Origin: Burkholderiales bacterium
GTDB lineage: Bacteria > Pseudomonadota > Gammaproteobacteria > Burkholderiales > Burkholderiaceae_F
Direction of reading: 5' to 3'
Length of the DNA stretch: 41,418 nt
Assembly (NCBI GenBank): GCA_021298875.1
Contig: JAJTHJ010000200.1
Coordinates: forward strand, 1 to 41,418
The position numbers and the translations under genes were made by a program. Numbering within the stretch: position 1 is the first letter of the stretch; each line of letters begins with the position of its first letter. The notes below the pieces were generated by a model that was not told the DNA's origin, did no database searches, and saw only the letters and a program-made list of their open reading frames with translations. This document shows positions 15,220-26,763 of the stretch, one piece after another.

Positions 15220-16947
15220 ATGGCCGCCGTTACTCAGTTTGCCGGAGCCGCTCTGACGGGATTGGCGCGTGCGCTGGTTCAGCAGGGCAAACTGCGGCCG
15301 GATCGGGCCGAGGCACTCGCCCGCCAGGCCGCGCAGAGCAAAACGCAGTTCCTCGATGCGCTGCTGGCAGCACAGGATCGGGAGGGACTGGATGCGCGCG
15401 AGATTGCCCGCATCGCGGCACAGACTTTCGGTCACCCGCTGCTGGATTTGGACGCGATTGTTCCGGACGCGCTTCCGAAAGACCTGATCGATCGCAAGCT
15501 CGTCAGTTCGCTGCGCGTGCTAGCGCTAGCCAAGCGCGGTAACAAGATCACGGTGGCGGTGTCCGACCCGACCAATCTGCCGGCGTTGGACCAGGTCAAG
15601 TTCCAGACCCAGCTGACGCCGGAAATAGTGGTCGTCGAGCACACCAAGCTGCTTGGCTTGACCCAGTCGTTCACGCAGTCGGCGTCGCAAAAGCTCGACG
15701 ACCTGGTCGGCGCCGACTTCAACATGGACGACCTGCTGGTCGAAGCTTCGGACGAGTTGCCGGAGGAAACCGGCGGCGAGGTCGACGACGCGCCGGTTGT
15801 CCGCTTCCTGCAAAAGCTGCTGCTCGACGCGATCAACGAGGGCGCCTCCGACCTGCATTTCGAGCCGTACGAGAAGTCTTATCGGGTGCGCTTCCGCGTC
15901 GACGGCCAACTGCGCGAGGTGGCGCAGCCGCCGCTGGCCATCCGCGACCGCCTGTCGGCGCGGGTCAAGGTGATCTCCAAGCTGGATATCTCGGAGAAGC
16001 GCGTTCCGCAGGACGGCCGGCTCAAACTCGCGCTCGGTGCGCAGCGGGCCATCGACTTCCGCGTCAGCACCCTGCCCACGCAGTACGGCGAAAAAATCGT
16101 CATGCGTGTGCTCGACTCGGCGCAGGCCAAGATCGGAGTCGACGCCTTGGGCTTCGAGCCGGAGCAAAAGGAAACGCTGCTGCGGGCGATCCGCCAGCCC
16201 TGGGGCATGGTGCTGGTCACCGGTCCCACCGGCAGCGGCAAAACGGTGACGCTGTACAGCTGTCTGTCGATCCTCAACCAGCCGGGCGTGAACATTTCCA
16301 CGGCGGAGGACCCGATCGAAATCCAGTTGGCCGGGATCAACCAGGTCAACATCAACGACAAGGCGGGCCTCACCTTCGCCACCGCGTTGCGCGCGTTTCT
16401 GCGCCAGGACCCGGACATCGTGATGGTCGGCGAGGTGCGCGACCTGGAAACCGCCGATATCGCCATCAAGGCAGCGCAGACCGGCCACATGGTGCTGTCG
16501 ACGCTGCACACCAACGATGCCCCAACGACGGTGACGCGCCTCGTCAACATGGGCGTGGCGCCCTACAACATCGTCTCGTCGGTGATTCTGGTGGTCGCGC
16601 AGCGGCTGGCGCGCAAGCTGTGCACCTGCAAGCAGCCGACCGAGTTGTCGAAAGACGTATTGCAGGCGGCCGGGTTTCCCGCACACGAATTGGGCGGCTG
16701 GGTGCCCTACAAGCCGGTCGGCTGCGACCGCTGCCGCGGCTCGGGGTACAAGGGGCGTGTTGGCATCTTCGAGGTGATGCCGATTACCGAGGCCGTGCAG
16801 GATCTGGTGATGGGCGGGGCCAGTGCGAGCAAGATCGCCCGGCACGTGCGTGAGCATGGGGTGATCGGCCTGCGCCAGTCGGGCCTGTCCAAGGTGCGCC
16901 AGGGACTCACCTCGCTGGAAGAAGTGTTGGGGTGTACCAATGACTGA
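15220..16947 (+). CDS. pilB: Type IV pilus assembly ATPase PilB
   Basis: Hexameric cytoplasmic ATPase that powers pilin polymerisation. The 575-residue product has a GspE-type N-terminal domain (about 30-150), a second N domain with NEGASDLHFEPYEKSYRVRF, the Walker A GPTGSGKT (335-342), the Asp box ISTAEDPIEIQLAGINQVNI, Walker B DPDIVMVGEVRD, the His box GHMVLSTLHTNDAP, and a zinc-binding set with CTCK and CDRC near residues 465-505. It is followed after 43 bases by pilC and then pilD. Start 15220 (MAAVTQFAG) gives the usual length. The 107-base gap upstream shows no clear promoter motif. Confidence 0.97.
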   Translation: MAAVTQFAGAALTGLARALVQQGKLRPDRAEALARQAAQSKTQFLDALLAAQDREGLDAREIARIAAQTFGHPLLDLDAIVPDALPKDLIDRKLVSSLRVLALAKRGNKITVAVSDPTNLPALDQVKFQTQLTPEIVVVEHTKLLGLTQSFTQSASQKLDDLVGADFNMDDLLVEASDELPEETGGEVDDAPVVRFLQKLLLDAINEGASDLHFEPYEKSYRVRFRVDGQLREVAQPPLAIRDRLSARVKVISKLDISEKRVPQDGRLKLALGAQRAIDFRVSTLPTQYGEKIVMRVLDSAQAKIGVDALGFEPEQKETLLRAIRQPWGMVLVTGPTGSGKTVTLYSCLSILNQPGVNISTAEDPIEIQLAGINQVNINDKAGLTFATALRAFLRQDPDIVMVGEVRDLETADIAIKAAQTGHMVLSTLHTNDAPTTVTRLVNMGVAPYNIVSSVILVVAQRLARKLCTCKQPTELSKDVLQAAGFPAHELGGWVPYKPVGCDRCRGSGYKGRVGIFEVMPITEAVQDLVMGGASASKIARHVREHGVIGLRQSGLSKVRQGLTSLEEVLGCTND

Positions 16948-16990
16948 TCTTTGCGCCACGTTCGCGGCGGGCATCGGCGGAGAGCGCTGA

Positions 16991-18229
16991 GTGGCCACCG
17001 CTGCCACCACCGCCAGCAAAGCGCGCGCACCGACCCAGGAAGCGCTGTACCTGTGGGAAGGCCGCGACCGTACCGGGCGCATCGTCAAGGGCGAGATGCG
17101 CGCCGGCGGTGAGTCCGTCGTTGCCGCCGCCCTGCGCCGGCGCGGCATTGTCGCCACCCGCATCAAGAAGCAAGGCATCCGCCGCGGCCGCAAGATCACC
17201 GAAAAAGATTTGGCGCTCTTCACTCGCCAGCTGGCGACGATGATGCGCGCCGGGGTGCCGCTGTTGCAGTCGTTCGACATCGCCGGGCGCGGTCATGCCA
17301 ATCCGGCGATGGCCCGCCTGCTCAACGACATCCGCGCCGACGTCGAAACCGGTACCGCGCTGAACCAGGCGTTCCGCAAGTACCCGCTGCACTTCAACGC
17401 CTTGTACTGCAACCTGGTGGCGGCCGGCGAGCAGGCCGGCATCCTGGAGACGTTGCTCGACCGTCTGGCGAGCTACCAAGAGAAAACGCTGGCGTTGAAG
17501 GGAAAAATCAAGAAGGCGCTGTTTTATCCGATCACCATTCTGCTGGTGGCCGTGGTGGTGGTGGCGATCATCATGATCTTCGTGATCCCGTCGTTCAAGA
17601 GCGTGTTCGCTTCGTTCGGTGCGTCGTTGCCCACACCGACGCTGGTGGTCATCGCGATGTCTGACTTCTTCGTGGCCTACTGGCTGTGGCTGCTGGTGGG
17701 AACCGTGGGCGCCGGGTACTTCATGGTGCAGGCGTGGCGACGGTCGCCGCGCTTCCAGATGGCAGTCGACCGAGCCCTGCTCAAGCTGCCGCTGATCGGC
17801 CCGCTGGTGCGCAAAGCCACGCTGGCGCGCTGGAGCCGCACATTGGCGACGACGTTCTCCGCGGGCGTGCCGCTGGTCGAGGCGCTCGACGCGGTCGGCC
17901 CGGCCTGCGGCAACGCGGTCTATCAGGACGCCACGCGCCAGATCCAGGCGGAGGTCAATGTCGGCACCGCGCTGGCGCAGGCGATGCAGAACAGCACCGT
18001 GTTTCCGACCATGGCCGTGCAGATGACCAGCATTGGCGAGGAGTCGGGCGCGCTCGACGCGATGCTGTCCAAGGTGGCCGACTACTACGAACGCGAAGTC
18101 GATGAGACGGTCGATGCCATGTCGAGCCTGATCGAGCCGATCATCATGGTCGTGCTCGGCGTCCTCGTCGGCGGCATGGTGGTGGCCATTTATATGCCGA
18201 TCTTCAAGCTCGGCCAGGTGGTTGGGTGA
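16991..18229 (+). CDS. pilC: Type IV pilus inner-membrane platform protein PilC
   Basis: Polytopic platform protein that connects PilB to the growing pilus. The 412-residue product has two T2SSF domains. The first includes ITEKDLALFTRQLATMMRAG and VPLLQSFDIAGRG, followed by a long hydrophobic segment FYPITILLVAVVVVAIIMIF. The second includes LARWSRTLATTFSAGVPLVE and QMTSIGEESGALDAMLSKVA, closing with the helix SLIEPIIMVVLGVLVGGMVV. The start is GTG at 16991 with GGAGAG upstream. Its stop overlaps the pilD GTG (GTGA at 18226-18229). Confidence 0.97.
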   Translation: MATAATTASKARAPTQEALYLWEGRDRTGRIVKGEMRAGGESVVAAALRRRGIVATRIKKQGIRRGRKITEKDLALFTRQLATMMRAGVPLLQSFDIAGRGHANPAMARLLNDIRADVETGTALNQAFRKYPLHFNALYCNLVAAGEQAGILETLLDRLASYQEKTLALKGKIKKALFYPITILLVAVVVVAIIMIFVIPSFKSVFASFGASLPTPTLVVIAMSDFFVAYWLWLLVGTVGAGYFMVQAWRRSPRFQMAVDRALLKLPLIGPLVRKATLARWSRTLATTFSAGVPLVEALDAVGPACGNAVYQDATRQIQAEVNVGTALAQAMQNSTVFPTMAVQMTSIGEESGALDAMLSKVADYYEREVDETVDAMSSLIEPIIMVVLGVLVGGMVVAIYMPIFKLGQVVG

Positions 18230-19077
18230 TCGCCGGATCGCCGTTGTCGCCAGACCTGTTGCTCATCGTCGGCGCCGGCCTGCTCGGGCTGCTGGTCGGT
18301 TCGTTCCTCAACGTGGTCGTCCACCGGCTGCCGAGGATGCTGGACGCCGAGTGGCGCGCGCAATGCGCCGAACTCGAAGGACGCGAGCCGCCCGCCGCAC
18401 CGCGCTACAACCTGTGGCTGCCGCGCTCGGCCTGCCCCGCCTGCGGGCATCCGCTGCGCGAGCGCGACAACATTCCCCTCCTGTCTTACCTTTGGCTGCG
18501 CGGGCGCTGCGCGTTTTGCAGTGCGCGGATCTCGCCGCGCTACCCCGTGGTCGAAGCGCTGGCCGGCGGACTGGCCGCGCTGGTGGCCTGGCGCTTCGGT
18601 TGGGGCGCGGCGGGTGCGCTGGCGCTGGTGCTGGTGTGGTTCCTGATCGCCGCCGCGGCGATCGATCTGGACACCACGCTGCTGCCCGACGACCTGACGC
18701 TGCCGCTGCTGTGGATCGGGCTGCTCGCCAACGTCTGGAGCGTTTACGTGCCCGTCACCGACGCAGTGCTTGGCGCCGTGGCGGGCTACCTTGCGCTGTG
18801 GTCGGTGTACTGGCTGTTCAAGCTCGCCACCGGCAAGGAAGGAATGGGCTACGGCGACTTCAAGCTGCTCGCCGCGCTGGGCGCCTGGCTCGGCTGGAAG
18901 CTGTTGCTGCCGATCGTGCTGATCGCCTCGGTGGTCGGCGCAGTGGTCGGAATCGCGCTGATCGCGTTGCAGGGACGGGGGCGCGAGACGCCGATTCCGT
19001 TCGGCCCCTATCTGGCGGCGGCAGGGCTGATCGCGCTGCTGTTCCGGGACGAACTGGCGGCCTGGCTGCCGCTCTGA
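18226..19077 (+). CDS. pilD: Prepilin peptidase / N-methyltransferase PilD
   Basis: Membrane aspartic protease that removes the prepilin leader and methylates the new N terminus. The 283-residue product has the paired zinc cysteines CPAC (70, 73) and CAFC (95, 98) of the bifunctional type, the first catalytic region AAAAIDLDTTLLPDDLTLPL (Asp147/149) and the second in GMGYGDFKLLAALGAW (Asp211). Eight hydrophobic segments are visible. The GTG start overlaps the pilC stop. It may also process type II secretion pseudopilins if the genome encodes them. coaE starts 4 bases after the stop. Confidence 0.97.
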   Translation: MIAGSPLSPDLLLIVGAGLLGLLVGSFLNVVVHRLPRMLDAEWRAQCAELEGREPPAAPRYNLWLPRSACPACGHPLRERDNIPLLSYLWLRGRCAFCSARISPRYPVVEALAGGLAALVAWRFGWGAAGALALVLVWFLIAAAAIDLDTTLLPDDLTLPLLWIGLLANVWSVYVPVTDAVLGAVAGYLALWSVYWLFKLATGKEGMGYGDFKLLAALGAWLGWKLLLPIVLIASVVGAVVGIALIALQGRGRETPIPFGPYLAAAGLIALLFRDELAAWLPL

Positions 19078-19081
19078 CGCG

Positions 19082-19699
19082 ATGTTCCGCGTTGGGCTGA
19101 CTGGCGGCATCGGCAGCGGTAAATCGGCGGTGGCCGACCTGTTGCGCGGCCACGGCGCCGACATCGTCGATGCCGACGCCATCGCGCATGCGCTGACCGC
19201 ACCGGGGGGCGCGGCGATCGAACCGATCCGCGCGCGGTTCGGCGCCGAGGTCATCGACGCGCGCGGTGCGCTCGACCGCGCACGGATGCGCGCCCTCGCC
19301 TTCAGCGACGAGCGCGTGCGCCGCGATCTGGAAGCGATCCTGCATCCGCTGATCCGCGCCCAGGCGCAACGCGAAGTCGAGACCAGCACCGCGCCCTACG
19401 TGGTGCTCGCGATCCCACTGCTGGTGGAATCCGGCGACTGGCGCGAGCGCGTCGACCGCGTGCTCGTGGTCGACGTGCCGGTGCAGGTGCAGGTTGCGCG
19501 CGTCGCGCGCAACCGCAATCTGGCCGAAGACGAAGTGCGCGCGATCGTCGCGCGCCAGGCCCCGCGCGCCGCGCGGCTGGCTGCGGCCGACGACGTGCTG
19601 TGCAACGACGGCACGCCGGTCGATCTCGCCGCGCGCGCCGCCCGCCTGCACGCCGCCTACGTCGCCGCGGCGCAGGCACGTGGGATAATCGCATGCTAA
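19082..19699 (+). CDS. coaE: Dephospho-CoA kinase
   Basis: Last step of coenzyme A synthesis: phosphorylates the 3'-hydroxyl of dephospho-CoA. The 205-residue product begins MFRVGLTGGIGSGKSAVADL with the P-loop GGIGSGKS, then VDADAIAHALTAPGG, the HPLIRAQAQRE region and VPLLVE-like IPLLVESGDWRERVDRVLVV. The length is normal. It sits between pilD and zapD, the usual position in gamma- and betaproteobacteria. Confidence 0.97.
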   Translation: MFRVGLTGGIGSGKSAVADLLRGHGADIVDADAIAHALTAPGGAAIEPIRARFGAEVIDARGALDRARMRALAFSDERVRRDLEAILHPLIRAQAQREVETSTAPYVVLAIPLLVESGDWRERVDRVLVVDVPVQVQVARVARNRNLAEDEVRAIVARQAPRAARLAAADDVLCNDGTPVDLAARAARLHAAYVAAAQARGIIAC

Positions 19700-19712
19700 G
19701 CGAGACACGGGC

Positions 19713-20489
19713 ATGGCCGAAGCCGAACGCCGCACGGTGCTATTCGAATACCCGTTCAACGAGCGGGTGCGCACCCTGCTGCGATTGGAGGACCTGTTCG
19801 ACAAGCTCGCTTTCTTCCAGGCGCAGACACACCACCTGTGCCACCACACCGCGCTGCTGACGTTGTTCGAGATCCTCGACGTCACCGCCCGCGCCGACCT
19901 GAAGAGCGATTTGTTGCAGGAACTCGAGCGCCACAAGCAGGCGCTCTCGGCGCTGCGCAACAACCCACAGGTTTCCGAAGAGGCGTTAAGCGGCGTACTG
20001 GCCGAGGTCGACTGCGCGCAACAGGCGCTCGGCGCCACCAGCGGCAAGGCCGGGCAGCACCTGCGCGACAACGAGTGGCTGACCAGCATCCGCAGCCGCG
20101 CGGCGATCCCCGGCGGCACTTGCGAGTTCGACCTGCCTTCGTATCATGCGTGGCTGATGCGCGATGCCGACTCCCGCGCCGCGGACCTCGACCTCTGGGC
20201 GCGACCGCTCACCCTGTTCTCGGATGCGCTCGGCATCCCGTTGCGGCTTCTGCGCGAGTCTGCCCATCGCAGCCTGCAGGTCGCCGCGCAGGGTTCGTAC
20301 CAGCAGATGCTGCAAGGGCGCACCTACTCGCTGCTGCAGGTTCGCGTGGCGGCCGACGAAGGCGCGGTCCCCGAGATCAGCGCCAATAAGTACATGCTGT
20401 GGATTCGCTTCACCGCTGCCGACCGCGATCTGAAGCCCAAGGCGCTCGAGCGCGACGTACCGTTCCAGCTCGCGCTCTGCTCGTTCTGA
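19713..20489 (+). CDS. zapD: Cell division protein ZapD
   Basis: Cytoplasmic protein that cross-links FtsZ protofilaments and stabilises the Z ring. The 258-residue product starts AEAERRTVLFEYPFNERVRT, followed by LLRLEDLFDKL, the recognisable ZapD/YacF opening, then a mostly helical segment with HHTALLTLFEILDVTARADL and KSDLLQELERHKQAL, and a beta-rich C-terminal part ending LERDVPFQLALCSF. The length is close to E. coli ZapD. It is flanked by coaE and yacG as in E. coli. Its partner ftsZ is in this window at 30918-32108. Confidence 0.95.
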   Translation: MAEAERRTVLFEYPFNERVRTLLRLEDLFDKLAFFQAQTHHLCHHTALLTLFEILDVTARADLKSDLLQELERHKQALSALRNNPQVSEEALSGVLAEVDCAQQALGATSGKAGQHLRDNEWLTSIRSRAAIPGGTCEFDLPSYHAWLMRDADSRAADLDLWARPLTLFSDALGIPLRLLRESAHRSLQVAAQGSYQQMLQGRTYSLLQVRVAADEGAVPEISANKYMLWIRFTAADRDLKPKALERDVPFQLALCSF

Positions 20490-20494
20490 CCGTC

Positions 20495-20689
20495 ATGGCG
20501 ACCGTCGTTGAGTGCCCGACCTGCGGCACACTGGTCGAGTGGCAGGAAGCGAGCCGCTGGCGGCCCTTCTGCTCGGAGCGCTGCAAGCTGATCGACCTCG
20601 GCGACTGGGCTGCGGAGCGCCATCGGATTGCCGGTGAGCCGGCCGACGAGCTGGCGGCGGATACGCCACCGCCCCCCAAGCCTTACTGA
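20495..20689 (+). CDS. yacG: DNA gyrase inhibitor / zinc-finger protein YacG
   Basis: Small zinc-binding protein that in E. coli binds GyrB and inhibits gyrase. The 64-residue product has CPTC (residues 7-10) and FCSERC, the four zinc cysteines, followed by KLIDLGDWAAERHRIAGE, the family core. It starts 5 bases after the zapD stop. Its last 7 bases overlap the stop end of the convergent Nudix gene. Length and motif are normal. Confidence 0.95.
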   Translation: MATVVECPTCGTLVEWQEASRWRPFCSERCKLIDLGDWAAERHRIAGEPADELAADTPPPPKPY

Positions 20690-21627
20690 CCGGGCCACGC
20701 GGCGCTCAACATCGCCACGCCTTGCGCACCGGCGCGGCGCGCGACCTCCACATCGGCCGCCGTCAGGCCGCCCAGCGCATAGACCGGCAGCGGTGCATCG
20801 AGTGCCAGCCGCTCGAACTCGCGCCAGCCAAGTGTGGGCGCGCCGGGGTGGCTCGCGGTCGGCAATACCGGGCCAAGCGCGGCAAAGTCGCAGCCCAGTT
20901 TGCCGGCGCGTACAAGTTCCTCACGGCGGTGGACCGAAGCACCGACCCAGCCGACCGATGGTCGCTGCGCGGTGGCCGCCAGCGCCGCCGCGGTCAGATG
21001 CACGCCATCGGCCTCGTCCCACAGGGCGCGCGAGTGCCGGCTGCCGACCAGCAGCTTGCCCCCATAGGCGTGCACGCGCGCGCGGACGTCCGGCAGCAGG
21101 CGGGCGACTTCGTCGTCGGCGAGCGTGGGTTCGCGCAGTTGCACGAGGCGCAGGCCACGCGCGAGCGCCAATTCCAGTCGCGCGAGAAAACCATCGCGGC
21201 CGTACTGGCCCGCCGCCGTCAGTGCGTACAGCGCCTGCAGTGCCAGCCAGCGCAGCGCGGGCACGGCGGCCGGCAACAGCGGTGCGGGCAAGGCGTCCGC
21301 GGGACCGAAGAAATCCATCCGCTGCCCTTCGCGCGCATGCGGCGTGCCCTGCCAGTCGAACACGCGGCAGAAGTGCAGCCGCACGTAGGCGTGGGGGTAG
21401 TCGAACTCGAAGGTCGCCCAGGGACAAGCGGCGCCGATGGCGACCCCGAGTTCTTCGTGCAGTTCGCGGGCGAGCGCGCCGGCGACCGATTCGCCCGGCT
21501 CCAGCTTGCCGCCGGGAAACTCCCAGTAACCAGCGTACGGCTTACCGGCGGGACGGTCGGCCAGCAGTACCGCGCCGTCGGCGCGGATCAGCACGCCGAC
21601 CGCGACCTCCGTGACCGGGCGCGTCAT
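20683..21627 (-). CDS. Nudix hydrolase fused to thiamine-phosphate-synthase-like domain
   Basis: Two-domain protein of 314 residues. The N-terminal half is a MutT-like Nudix hydrolase (8-oxo-dGTP cleaning is likely) with the Nudix box GGKLEPGESVAGALARELHE followed by ELGVAI. The C-terminal half (about 140-314) is a ThiE/TenI-like barrel: LARGLRLVQLREPTL, DGVHLTAAALAAT, VGASVHRREEL, CDFAALGPVLPTASHPGAP and VYALGGLTAADVEVARRAGA. Such fusions are known in beta- and gammaproteobacteria; the second domain often lacks proven activity. The ATG at 21627 overlaps the stop of the DUF815 gene (ATGA), showing coupling. A longer frame upstream lies in that gene and is rejected. Confidence 0.9.
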   Translation of the reverse strand: MTRPVTEVAVGVLIRADGAVLLADRPAGKPYAGYWEFPGGKLEPGESVAGALARELHEELGVAIGAACPWATFEFDYPHAYVRLHFCRVFDWQGTPHAREGQRMDFFGPADALPAPLLPAAVPALRWLALQALYALTAAGQYGRDGFLARLELALARGLRLVQLREPTLADDEVARLLPDVRARVHAYGGKLLVGSRHSRALWDEADGVHLTAAALAATAQRPSVGWVGASVHRREELVRAGKLGCDFAALGPVLPTASHPGAPTLGWREFERLALDAPLPVYALGGLTAADVEVARRAGAQGVAMLSAAWPGQ

Positions 21628-22505
21628 CCGCGCGGCGCGGCCAGGCCGTGCCGACCCGCGTAGTCGCGGGCGAACTGTACGGCGACACGGCCCGAACGCG
21701 AACCACGCTGCAAGGCGAACTGCAAGGCTTCGCCGCGCGCCTGCGCGACGACCTCCGCCGGCAGTCCGTAATGGGCGAGCCAGTGCGCGACGATGTCCAG
21801 ATAGTCGTCTTGGCGGAACGGGTGGAACGACAGCCACAGCCCGAAGCGCTCCGACAGGGAAATCTTCTCTTCGACCGTCTCGCCGGGGTGAATTTCGCCG
21901 TCGACGTCGTAGCGCGTATCGAGGTTCTCGCGCATGTACTCCGGCATCAGGTGGCGGCGGTTGGAGGTCGCGTAGATCAGCACGTTCTCCGGCGGTGCGG
22001 CCACCGACCCATCGAGCGCGGCTTTCAGCGCCTTATACGAGTTCTCGCCCGCGTCGAACGACAGGTCGTCGCAATACAGGACGAAGCGTTCGGGCCGCGC
22101 AGCGACCTGCGCCGCGATCTCCGCGAGATCGGTCAGATCGTGCTTGTCCACCTCGATCAGCCGCAGGCCCCGCCCGGCAAAGCGCGCCAGACAGGCCCGC
22201 ACCAGCGAGGACTTGCCGGTGCCGCGCGCGCCGGTCAGCAGCACGTTGTTGGCCGGCAGGCCGCGGACGAACTGCTCGGTGTTGGCGAGCAGCGCGACTT
22301 TTTGCGCTTCGACGTGCTGCAAGTCGTCGGCGTCGATGCGGGCCACCCGATGCACCGGCTCCAGCGCGCCGTGCGTCAGGCCGAGAAACTGCCGCCGCCG
22401 CCAGCGGAAGGCCGGCGCGCTCCAGTCGACCGCGTTCGCCTCCGGCAGCAGCGGTTCGAGCCGCGCCAGCAGCGCGTCGAGCTTCTGTTCGAGCGCGCTC
22501 GCCAT
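21624..22505 (-). CDS. DUF815 family AAA+ ATPase
   Basis: Predicted P-loop ATPase of unknown role. The 293-residue product starts MASALEQKLDALLARLEPLL. It has Walker A GARGTGKSS (after PANNVLLT), a Walker B-like FVLYCDDLSF, the family block ALDGSVAAPPENVLIYATSN and RRHLMPEYMRENL, and ISLSERFGLWLSFHPF with a likely arginine finger. The length is usual for DUF815. The ORF could start further upstream at 22625, but that part overlaps argJ. argJ ends 3 bases before its ATG, and it overlaps the Nudix gene at the other end, so argJ, this gene and the Nudix gene form one tight operon. Confidence 0.92.
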   Translation of the reverse strand: MASALEQKLDALLARLEPLLPEANAVDWSAPAFRWRRRQFLGLTHGALEPVHRVARIDADDLQHVEAQKVALLANTEQFVRGLPANNVLLTGARGTGKSSLVRACLARFAGRGLRLIEVDKHDLTDLAEIAAQVAARPERFVLYCDDLSFDAGENSYKALKAALDGSVAAPPENVLIYATSNRRHLMPEYMRENLDTRYDVDGEIHPGETVEEKISLSERFGLWLSFHPFRQDDYLDIVAHWLAHYGLPAEVVAQARGEALQFALQRGSRSGRVAVQFARDYAGRHGLAAPRG

Positions 22506-22507
22506 CT

Positions 22508-23737
22508 TTACGAGCGGTAGTCGGCGTTGATCGACACGTAGCCGTGCGACAGATCGCAGGTCCAGACGGTGGCGCTCGCCGTGCCGCGGCCCAGCGCAAT
22601 CCGCACAACAATCTCCGCGCCGCACATCACGCGCTGGCCGTCTTCCTCGCGATAGTCGGGGTGCCGCCCGCCGTTGCGCGCGGCCCAGACATCGTTCAAG
22701 TGCAATTGCACGCGCGCGGCGTCGAGATCGGCGATCCCGGCGTTGCCCACCGCCGCGAGGATGCGCCCAAGGTTGGGATCGGAAGCAAAAAACGCCGTCT
22801 TGACGAGCGGCGATTGCGCCACCGCGTAGGCGACCTGCTTGGCTTCCGCCTCGCTCGCTGCGCCTTCGACCGCGATCTCGATGAACTTGGTCGCCCCTTC
22901 ACCGTCGCGCACGATCGCCTGCGCCAGTTGTTGTGCGACCGCGGCGACTTCGTCCGCCAGCAGCGGATAGCGCGCATCGGCCTCGTTCGCAATCGGCGCC
23001 GCGCCGTTGCCGCCGGTGGCGATCAACACGAAGGAGTCGTTGGTCGAAGTGTCGCCATCGACGGTGATGCGGTTGAACGAAACCTCCGCCACCTGCGCGA
23101 CCAACCGCTGCAACAGCGCGGGGGCCACCGCGGCGTCGGTGGCGACGAAGCCCAGCATCGTCGCCATGTTGGGCTTGATCATCCCCGCGCCCTTGGCAAT
23201 GCCGGTGACCGCGGTCGGCACGCCGTCGAGCGCAAAGCGGCGCGACGCGGCTTTGGGCACGGTGTCGGTGGTCATGATCGCCTCCGCCGCCTGCGGCCAG
23301 TGGTCGATGGCGAAGCGCGCCGCCGCCTGCGGCAAGCCGGCAATCAGCCGGGCGACCGGCAGCGGCTCCATGATCACGCCGGTGGAAAACGGCAGCACCG
23401 CCGTCGCTTCGCAGCCGAGCAGTTTGCCGACCGCCGCACAGGTCTGCCGCGCATCCGCCAGCCCCGGCTCGCCCGTGCCGGCATTGGCGCAGCCGGTGTT
23501 GACCACCAGCGCGCGAACGGCGCTGGCTGCCGCCAGATGCTCGCGACACACCAGCACCGGCGCGGCGCAAGAGCGGTTTTGTGTAAACACGCCCGCTACC
23601 GCCGCGCCCGGCACCAGTCGCAGCAAGAGCAAGTCCTTGCGGCCCAGCTTGCGGATGCCCGCCTCGGCCCAGCCGAGTTCGACGCCAGCAACCGGCCGGA
23701 GCGATGCGGGCTCTGGAGCGGAGAGATTGACGGCCAT
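22508..23737 (-). CDS. argJ: Bifunctional ornithine acetyltransferase / N-acetylglutamate synthase
   Basis: Cytoplasmic enzyme of arginine synthesis that transfers acetyl from N-acetylornithine to glutamate and, in the bifunctional form, can also use acetyl-CoA. The 409-residue precursor self-cleaves before Thr193 in KGAGMIKPNMATMLGF. Other family blocks: VAGVFTQNRSCAAPV, VVNTGCANAGTGEPG, LPFSTGVIMEPLPV, DGDTSTNDSFVLIATG and the C-terminal CDLSHGYVSINADYRS. Mono- versus bifunctional cannot be decided from sequence. The ATG at 23737 has no good Shine-Dalgarno: the upstream leader is made of a heptamer repeat array that separates it from secA. Confidence 0.96.
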   Translation of the reverse strand: MAVNLSAPEPASLRPVAGVELGWAEAGIRKLGRKDLLLLRLVPGAAVAGVFTQNRSCAAPVLVCREHLAAASAVRALVVNTGCANAGTGEPGLADARQTCAAVGKLLGCEATAVLPFSTGVIMEPLPVARLIAGLPQAAARFAIDHWPQAAEAIMTTDTVPKAASRRFALDGVPTAVTGIAKGAGMIKPNMATMLGFVATDAAVAPALLQRLVAQVAEVSFNRITVDGDTSTNDSFVLIATGGNGAAPIANEADARYPLLADEVAAVAQQLAQAIVRDGEGATKFIEIAVEGAASEAEAKQVAYAVAQSPLVKTAFFASDPNLGRILAAVGNAGIADLDAARVQLHLNDVWAARNGGRHPDYREEDGQRVMCGAEIVVRIALGRGTASATVWTCDLSHGYVSINADYRS

Positions 23738-23743
23738 TGCGGA

Positions 23744-23837
23744 CGGTTGTCTGTTGACTGTTGTCTGTTGTCGGTCGACGGAGTGTGCGGGACTACGGTG
23801 TATTCAACAGACAACGGCAAACCGACAACCGACAACC
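23744..23837. repeat. Inverted heptamer array 1 (CNGTTGT), secA/argJ gap
   Basis: Left arm, plus strand, reads as tandem heptads CGGTTGT, CTGTTGA, CTGTTGT, CTGTTGT, CGGTCGA (23744-23778). The right arm (about 23804-23837) is the reverse: its complement reads CGGTTGT, CGGTTTG, CCGTTGT, CTGTTGA. An 11-base pairing GTTGTCTGTTG (23760-23770) with CAACAGACAAC (23805-23815) is exact, and other registers are possible. It fills nearly the whole gap between secA and argJ. Confidence 0.85.
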
Positions 23838-23841
23838 TGCC

Positions 23842-26613
<2,772 letters not shown>

Positions 26614-26763
26614 TGGGGAATCGGCTCAAGGCGGCGCGCCGGCGGCGGTGCCGGCGCGCGCAGGGGCGCCGGGAAGGCGCAGGCGAAAATTATCCCATAG
26701 GGGTCCAGCCGCAACTGCCCGCGCAAACCCCCAAGTGGCGGCGCCGGCGGCGCCTTGCAAGCC

